Assembly (NCBI GenBank): GCA_036003885.1
Contig: DASYSA010000671.1
Coordinates: 1 to 10,718 of the forward strand
Length of the DNA stretch: 10,718 nucleotides
DNA from: DASYSA01 sp036003885
GTDB taxonomy: Bacteria > Acidobacteriota > Blastocatellia > UBA7656
Direction of reading: 5' to 3'
Below, piece after piece: positions 6,597 to 10,718 of the stretch; positions within the stretch are counted from its first letter, which is position 1, and every line of letters starts with the position of its first letter. Position numbers and translations under genes: made by a program. A model generated the notes under the pieces. It was given only the letters and a program-made list of their open reading frames with translations. It made no database searches and was not told the origin of the DNA.

Positions 6597-9008
6597 TTAC
6601 CTGAACTTCAGAGTGAGCGTCGCATCCAACAACCGAGGCGGGCCAATGTGGGTTCCGGAGAACACGCTCTCAAAGTTGTACAGGTACAACCTGTTGGTGA
6701 CATTCTGCGCATCGAATGCAGCCGAGATGGATACGCGCTCTTTCCGAAACAGATCGACTCCGGTTGACAGGGAGAACACCGTGCGAGGTTTCACCCGACC
6801 GCGTTGGAAATCGATCTCCCTGAAGAGTCGCGAGTCGAAACCCTGGGCCACAAACTCTTCGAGGGTAGTGCCGGGCTCGACATCAACCGGCACTCCGGAG
6901 TCGTAACGCCCCCCAAATCCGGTCCACCACCCCGTTCGCTTGTTGCTGTAGTTCACTTGAAACTGACCGGAGTTACGCTGATCGTGATCGTTAGGGAAGC
7001 GCAGGCCCGGGTTATCCAGAGTTGTCACCGCTTCACCGAGGAAGAGTCCGCCGTTAATCGGAGTTACGCCGAACGACCGCGAGTTCGCGTAGCTTATGAA
7101 GCCCGACAGCCCGCGCCAATCCGCGGTATCAATGCGGGCCTCGATGCCGTTCACCCTGCCTGCAAAGATCGATAAAGGAAAGATCACCCCGGTGTCGAAA
7201 AACTGGTCTTTGTCCGAGAAGTTCCTTATCTGCTTGTTGTAAGCCGAGACGGTCAGGCGAGCAAACTTAGTGAGCTGCTGCTGAAGCCCTATTTCAAAGG
7301 TGTGTTCCTTGTCCGGCAGAACCGGCCTCACCGTGGCATCGCCGGTAACCACTGCGAGCGGGGACAGCCGCGCGGCTTCGGTCGATCCGGCCAATAGCAG
7401 GTTTTCCACCGGCGGAGGCTGAAAGAGGCGGTTGTAAGAGAAGCGAAGGACCGTTTGAGTGCGAGAAATCAGATAGGCGACCCCAATCCTCGGGCTCACA
7501 GCATGCTCGGTGATCAGCAGCTTATAGTCATCAAAACGCACTCCTGCATCCAGTGTAAGATTCTTAAGCGGACTGAAGCGATCCTGAACAAACGCCGACA
7601 AGGTGCGGCCGGTGCTACGACTATTGAAGACGAACGGGCTTGCAGCTGAAAACTGCAGCACCGGATTCGGAAACTCGTTGCCGTTGCCATCCATGATCGG
7701 GCCGAATGCGTCGGGGTCCGTCGGATAAAACCTGAAGACCTCGTGCACCGGGGTTCTGGTGTAGTGCAGTCCCGTCTTGATAGTATTCCCGTGACCAACG
7801 TAGGAGACCGACCCGATCAGTCCGTAGTTGTCGAGTTTCCGATCCTGCTCCGCGACCACCGGTGTCGATGAGGGATTCGAGTGCAACTCCCCATGGGAGC
7901 TGCGCTCGAACAGTGACAGGTTCGCGACGACCGTCGGCGCGAACATATGCTGCCACGACAGGAACTCAGAGTGGTTTCGCTGTTGCTGGCGCTGGTCCTG
8001 TCCCGCCAGCTCCTGCTCGAGGCGATTCGGTACCTGGAAATTCGCGCCGCCGAACATCAGCGTTAATTTGAATGTGTCATTCGACGAAGGAATGTAATCG
8101 AGAGCCGTGAGGTTGCTCGCCGACCGCCCGGTGTTGTGGAAGTTTTCTATCGTTGGCGGATCCAGATAACGATGCGAAGTCGCGCCGGAAAACGCCGTGA
8201 ACCAGCCGAACGTCTTTACGTGGCCGCCGAAGCTCGCCGCCGCATCCCCAGTCGATAGGCTTCCAACGCTTCCGCCGATCTCCCCGGATATCGGCATATC
8301 AAGTCCGGATTTGGTGTTAAAGTTGACCACGGCTCCCAACTTATCACCGAACTCGGCTGGGATGCCGCCAGTCAAGACCTCGACGTGAGAAGCGGTGCGC
8401 GGATCGACCGACGTCGAGAAGACCTGGGACAGATTCTCGGTGACTGGAACACCATTGATCACGGTCTGAACATTCGATTCGGAACCGCGAACGTGAACCC
8501 GGCCGCCATCATCGGCAACAACCCCCGGCACTGTCTTGACCATCTCCTGGAGGCCGCGCGTGGGCGCCGACCCTATTGATTTCAGGAGCAGCGGAGTATT
8601 CAGATCGGTGTCGGCGCTCGATCGATCGGCCTCCACCATGTGATTATCCTCGGCGGTCACGTTCACTTGCTCGCTGAGATTACCAACTGTCAGCTGAAAA
8701 GTGACCTGGGAGGGTACGGCCGTGTGAACATCGACATCTTGCTGTGCGGACTGAAAGCCCTTTGCCTCGGCAACTATCCTGTAAGTGTTAAACGGAACGT
8801 TCAGAAACCTGAACGCTCCGGAGTCGTCCGTTTTGGCGCTAACTTTGTAGTTTGTTATCGAGTTGAAAAGGGTCACGTTCCCGCCGGCGACCGCGGCGCC
8901 CGATGCGTCCTTGACTTGGCCTTGAATGGAGCCGATTGTCGCCTGAGCTGCTAGGGATGAGGCGGTGAGGGCCGTGCTGAATATGATTGCCAAGAGATGC
9001 CTGTTCAT
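6597..9008 (-). CDS. TonB-dependent receptor with N-terminal carboxypeptidase-regulatory-like domain
   Basis: This is an outer-membrane active-uptake channel driven by TonB. The protein from ATG 9008 has 803 residues. The signal peptide is 1 to about 23. A carboxypeptidase-regulatory-like beta domain follows at about 26-108 (IQGQVKD...GAFRFLNVP...YRIVAEAKGF). The plug is about 112-236 and contains VHVRGSESN (171-179), INGVPV and VEVLTGGIPAEFGD. The rest is a beta-barrel ending LTLKFR. It is shorter than the roughly 1000-residue Oar-like receptors common in Acidobacteriota. The upstream frame to 9119 adds 37 unrelated residues and is rejected: ATG 9008 has AGGAGAG close before it and begins the signal peptide. 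The DUF2946-like gene lies 129 bases upstream on the same strand. No TonB/ExbBD genes are nearby. The substrate is unknown. A metal or siderophore is possible from context. Confidence 0.95.
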   Translation of the reverse strand: MNRHLLAIIFSTALTASSLAAQATIGSIQGQVKDASGAAVAGGNVTLFNSITNYKVSAKTDDSGAFRFLNVPFNTYRIVAEAKGFQSAQQDVDVHTAVPSQVTFQLTVGNLSEQVNVTAEDNHMVEADRSSADTDLNTPLLLKSIGSAPTRGLQEMVKTVPGVVADDGGRVHVRGSESNVQTVINGVPVTENLSQVFSTSVDPRTASHVEVLTGGIPAEFGDKLGAVVNFNTKSGLDMPISGEIGGSVGSLSTGDAAASFGGHVKTFGWFTAFSGATSHRYLDPPTIENFHNTGRSASNLTALDYIPSSNDTFKLTLMFGGANFQVPNRLEQELAGQDQRQQQRNHSEFLSWQHMFAPTVVANLSLFERSSHGELHSNPSSTPVVAEQDRKLDNYGLIGSVSYVGHGNTIKTGLHYTRTPVHEVFRFYPTDPDAFGPIMDGNGNEFPNPVLQFSAASPFVFNSRSTGRTLSAFVQDRFSPLKNLTLDAGVRFDDYKLLITEHAVSPRIGVAYLISRTQTVLRFSYNRLFQPPPVENLLLAGSTEAARLSPLAVVTGDATVRPVLPDKEHTFEIGLQQQLTKFARLTVSAYNKQIRNFSDKDQFFDTGVIFPLSIFAGRVNGIEARIDTADWRGLSGFISYANSRSFGVTPINGGLFLGEAVTTLDNPGLRFPNDHDQRNSGQFQVNYSNKRTGWWTGFGGRYDSGVPVDVEPGTTLEEFVAQGFDSRLFREIDFQRGRVKPRTVFSLSTGVDLFRKERVSISAAFDAQNVTNRLYLYNFESVFSGTHIGPPRLLDATLTLKFR

Positions 9009-9061
9009 TTCTCTCCTCTTTGCTCCGACCAAAACCGGCCGTAATCTGTCTACCGTTACAT

Positions 9062-9093
9062 CTATTAATAGCGGACGCCACTCGCCGTGCCAA
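9062..9093 (-). promoter_or_regulatory. Candidate promoter of the TonB-dependent receptor, with palindrome at the -10
   Basis: Read on the - strand, TTGGCA (complement of 9088-9093) and TATTAA (complement of 9065-9070) are 17 bases apart, with five and four consensus matches. Transcription would start near 9058, about 50 bases before the ATG. The -10 overlaps the perfect palindrome CTATTAATAG (9062-9071), a possible operator. The receptor could therefore be expressed independently of the gene upstream. Confidence 0.5.
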
Positions 9094-9137
9094 CGAACTG
9101 ACGAGTTAGCTACGCCCACGCGAAAAAGTTGCTGTAC

Positions 9138-9515
9138 TTATGCGAGTGGGGGTGCGCGGTTGGAGAGAATCAGAAGCGGACAGGAAGAAGATACTCTCGA
9201 TACATGAGTCTCGTGATCGATAGTCTGCAGCAGCAACTCGACCACCAGCGACGGAGAGCGAATATCGGAGATGTTGGTCCGCTGAACGCGACAGGAGACA
9301 CAGTGCGAATCGCTGCTCGAGTCGGGCTTGCCCTCGGAGGAGTCCTGTGGAGCGCAAGCGACCACAATGGACCTTCCGGCGTCCAAGTCTATCGCGTGGT
9401 GGTGGACGACGCTTAAGAGGAGCGCGTGTGCGAGCAGCCCAAGGAACGCTATGGTTGCGATCCGAGTCTTCGCCGTGCTGCTTTCGAAGTTGCTCCTGGA
9501 TCTCATATGTGGCAT
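9138..9515 (-). CDS. Small DUF2946-like membrane-anchored protein with HHH and HCxxC motifs
   Basis: The product from ATG 9515 has 125 residues: one hydrophobic helix (about 18-37) leading into HHH (38-40), Cys54, a Ser/Asp-rich stretch, HCVSC (71-75), Cys112 and a C-terminal RAPP motif (120-123). A single N-terminal helix, paired His and Cys motifs and an RAPP-type end resemble DUF2946 proteins, which from memory often neighbour copper-related and TonB receptor genes. This assignment was made by eye. The Cys/His residues would face the periplasm and may bind metal. GGGGAG at 9519-9524 precedes ATG 9515 by only three bases and ATG 9506 by twelve, so either may be used. A TTG at 9569 lies inside the -35 box and is rejected. 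It is 129 bases upstream of the receptor and probably works with it. Confidence 0.7.
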   Translation of the reverse strand: MPHMRSRSNFESSTAKTRIATIAFLGLLAHALLLSVVHHHAIDLDAGRSIVVACAPQDSSEGKPDSSSDSHCVSCRVQRTNISDIRSPSLVVELLLQTIDHETHVSRVSSSCPLLILSNRAPPLA

Positions 9516-9538
9516 GTGCTCCCCGTCAGGAACAAGTA

Positions 9539-9569
9539 ATCTTAACAGGCGCGCAGCGCGAGCTGTCAA
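9539..9569 (-). promoter_or_regulatory. Candidate promoter of the DUF2946-like gene with a 19-base spacer
   Basis: On the - strand a perfect TTGACA (complement of 9564-9569) is followed after 19 bases by TAAGAT (complement of 9539-9544). The spacer contains a perfect CGCGC-A-GCGCG dyad (9550-9560) almost at its centre. Transcription would start near 9532, leaving about 16 bases before ATG 9515. A long 19-base spacer with a central dyad is the usual layout of MerR-family-controlled promoters. That regulator type is inferred, and no merR-like gene is in the window. Confidence 0.55.
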
Positions 9570-9629
9570 ACAGTTGTCCCACCCGGCGCCAGCGATGTCG
9601 GTCGAAAACAGAAGTCACAGTCGTTGCGA

Positions 9630-9680
9630 GTTCGGGGCGCGAACGTCACCTTGTTTCGCAAGTCACGTGGGCCTTATAGT
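9630..9680 (+). promoter_or_regulatory. Candidate promoter of the livF-type gene
   Basis: TTGTTT (9651-9656) and TATAGT (9675-9680, five of six matches) are 18 bases apart. Transcription would start near 9687, about 27 bases before the chosen TTG start at 9714, so upstream in-frame starts would not be transcribed. The inverted repeat GTTCG-GGGCG-CGAAC (9630-9644) lies just upstream of the -35 and could be an operator. Confidence 0.45.
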
Positions 9681-9713
9681 GGCTTCTCGCCGAACACAAT
9701 TCCTGGAGACACA

Positions 9714-10433
9714 TTGAAGGAAAAGAGTTTGATCGAGCTTGGGAATGTGGCCGCGGGCTACGGGGACGTCCAGGTGTTGTGGGGCGTCACGCTCGCCGTT
9801 CGCGAAGGCCAAATCGCTACTCTCGTAGGAGCAAACGGCGCAGGCAAGACCACCACGCTCAAGACCATCTCGGGCGTCGTTCGAGCGACAGCCGGCTCCA
9901 TGGTCTACGACGGCGAGCGGATAGACAGGTTGCCATCTCACCAGATCGCCGCGCGGGGAATCAGTCACGTCCCGGAGGGCCGCCGCCTGTTTCCTTTGAT
10001 GACCGTCAGAGAAAACCTCGAGCTTGGAGTGGCGAGCAAGGGGGCTCGCAAGAGTCGCGAAGAATCGCTCGAACATGTCTTCTCGCTCTTTCCCAGGCTG
10101 AAGGAGCGCGCAGCGCAGATGGCCGGTACTCTGTCTGGTGGAGAACAGCAGATGGTCGCGATCGGTCGAGGGTTGATGGCGCGCCCAAGATTGCTGATGC
10201 TGGATGAACCGAGCCTCGGACTCGCGCCAATCGTGGTCCGGGAGATGTTCGATATAATATGCGAGGTCAATCGCGCAGGAATTACGATTCTGCTTGTCGA
10301 ACAGAACGTAAAGCAGAGCCTCAAGATATCAGATCGGGCCTTCGTGCTCGAGAACGGCCGCGTGGTGTTGGACGGCGTAGGCGCCGAACTGCTCGATGAC
10401 GAACGGGTGCGCGAAGCATACCTCGGTGCATGA
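9714..10433 (+). CDS. livF: LivF-type branched-chain amino acid ABC transporter ATPase
   Basis: This is a cytosolic ATPase of the LivF family, which powers LivHM permeases importing branched-chain amino acids and related substrates. It has 239 residues. It shows Walker A GANGAGKTT (39-47), the family-specific HVPEGRRLFPLMTVRENL (85-102), signature LSGGEQQ (140-146), Walker B with Glu165, and VEQN (195-198) in place of the usual H-loop, as is normal for LivF. The start is TTG 9714, with GGAG at 9705-9708. It gives the family's usual length and N-terminus, and the ATG at 9624 lies upstream of the likely promoter. No livG, livH, livM or binding-protein gene is adjacent, so the substrate cannot be stated. 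It may serve permeases encoded elsewhere. Confidence 0.9.
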   Translation: MKEKSLIELGNVAAGYGDVQVLWGVTLAVREGQIATLVGANGAGKTTTLKTISGVVRATAGSMVYDGERIDRLPSHQIAARGISHVPEGRRLFPLMTVRENLELGVASKGARKSREESLEHVFSLFPRLKERAAQMAGTLSGGEQQMVAIGRGLMARPRLLMLDEPSLGLAPIVVREMFDIICEVNRAGITILLVEQNVKQSLKISDRAFVLENGRVVLDGVGAELLDDERVREAYLGA

Positions 10434-10490
10434 CCACGCACGGAGAATGAGCTAGCTGATTGAGAACGAATTTGCTTTGATGGGGCGTCG

Positions 10491-10512
10491 TCTCATTAAC
10501 TCCCAACTTCAG
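10491..10512. repeat. Second, degenerate copy of the 5697 repeat
   Basis: These 22 bases match 5697-5718 at 20 positions. The left arm and TTCA loop are kept, but the bases that follow no longer pair, so the hairpin is lost. It lies 57 bases after the livF stop. Confidence 0.65.
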
Positions 10513-10526
10513 AGACCGTGCGAAAA

Positions 10527-10623
10527 CCCCAACCGGGAGGTTGGGGATCCTTCACGTCAGCCTACAAGGAGCGACTTGGGGGAATCGCCCGAATCCCCAA
10601 CCGGAAGGTTGGGGATCTTTCAC
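10527..10623. repeat. Pair of 29-base direct repeats, each an 8-bp hairpin with a GNRA-type loop
   Basis: Copies at 10527-10555 and 10595-10623 differ at two positions and start 68 bases apart. In each, CCCCAACC pairs with GGTTGGGG around GGGA or GGAA, followed by ATC-TTCAC. Between them, TTGGGG at 10576-10581 can pair with CCCCAA at 10595-10600, which competes with the second hairpin. They follow livF but have no T-tract, so they look more like REP-type elements than terminators. Confidence 0.85.
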
Positions 10624-10699
10624 TGGGGTGCGCCCCTAAAGTGAGACAACGAGTTAAGGTGGGGGTCACCATTACAGCGAATGCTTTCTTGCAATTCGC
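10621..10699. repeat. Further small hairpins at the right edge
   Basis: GGGG-TGCG-CCCC (10625-10636) has outer CACT/AGTG arms (10621-10624, 10640-10643). GGTG and CACC pair at 10658-10670. GCGAAT (10677-10682) pairs with ATTCGC (10694-10699), with GC/GC inside. Together with the repeats before them, these occupy most of the 285 bases after livF. No gene start or end is recognisable there. Confidence 0.5.
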
Positions 10700-10718
10700 C
10701 AAGCCATTGTCGCAGAGT

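Noticed and set aside
6486..6906. Plus-strand open frames antisense to the end of the TonB-dependent receptor
   Set aside because: They mirror the codons of the receptor and show no family features.
6597..9119. Longer TonB-dependent receptor starting at 9119
   Set aside because: The signal peptide begins at the Met at 9008, which has a good ribosome binding site. The extension would also cover the candidate promoter.
9138..9569. DUF2946-like gene starting at TTG 9569
   Set aside because: The TTG lies within the likely -35 box. ATGs at 9515 and 9506 are downstream of the promoter and near GGGGAG.
9624..10433. livF starting at ATG 9624
   Set aside because: The 30 extra residues are unlike LivF and precede the candidate promoter. 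TTG 9714 has GGAG and gives the usual length.
10527..10623. Possible CRISPR array
   Set aside because: Only two repeat copies, each a self-complementary hairpin of REP type, with no cas gene and no further spacers.

Overview
The window looks like part of a Gram-negative bacterial chromosome, most likely Acidobacteriota (possibly Blastocatellia). This rests on gene content only: an 803-residue TonB-dependent receptor with an N-terminal carboxypeptidase-regulatory-like domain, a fused class I fumarase, an isolated LivF-type ATPase, and repeat-rich gaps between housekeeping genes. No rRNA or other phylogenetic marker is present, so the assignment is an inference.

Left part (1-2205, + strand): the last 24 codons of an upstream gene, then atpI and atpB packed tightly, then a 306-base gap, then atpE and a clean intrinsic terminator. 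These encode the AtpI assembly factor and the membrane a and c subunits of F1Fo ATP synthase. atpF, atpH and the F1 genes do not follow, so the ATP synthase genes are split. The atpE leader has a candidate promoter of its own, a weak hairpin with a T-tract, and a UUCG-loop hairpin just before a strong ribosome binding site, which would fit independent high expression of the c subunit. Next comes a fused alpha+beta class I fumarate hydratase (2263-3789). It converges on ettA (3899-5584, - strand), an ABC-F translation factor. The 109 bases between them are almost entirely one 96-base palindrome.

Middle part (5585-6596): a gap with three distinct hairpin repeats, then a small - strand gene for a secreted Arg/Tyr/Phe-rich protein ending in two 12-residue tandem repeats. 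Every nucleotide difference within the first ten codons of the two repeats is synonymous, so the gene is probably real and selected. A long interrupted palindrome lies just upstream of it.

Right part (6597-10718): a - strand pair, a small DUF2946-like protein with HHH and HCxxC motifs followed by the TonB-dependent receptor. Each has a candidate promoter, and the pair may handle metal at the cell envelope. Divergent from it is a lone livF-type ABC ATPase. The last 285 bases have no gene but hold several hairpins, including a duplicated 29-base repeat.

Most of the genes are ordinary core and envelope genes. I do not see a new defence, mobile or biosynthetic system. The unusual material is in the intergenic palindromes, the atpE leader and c subunit sequence, the small repeat protein, and the DUF2946-TonB receptor promoter.
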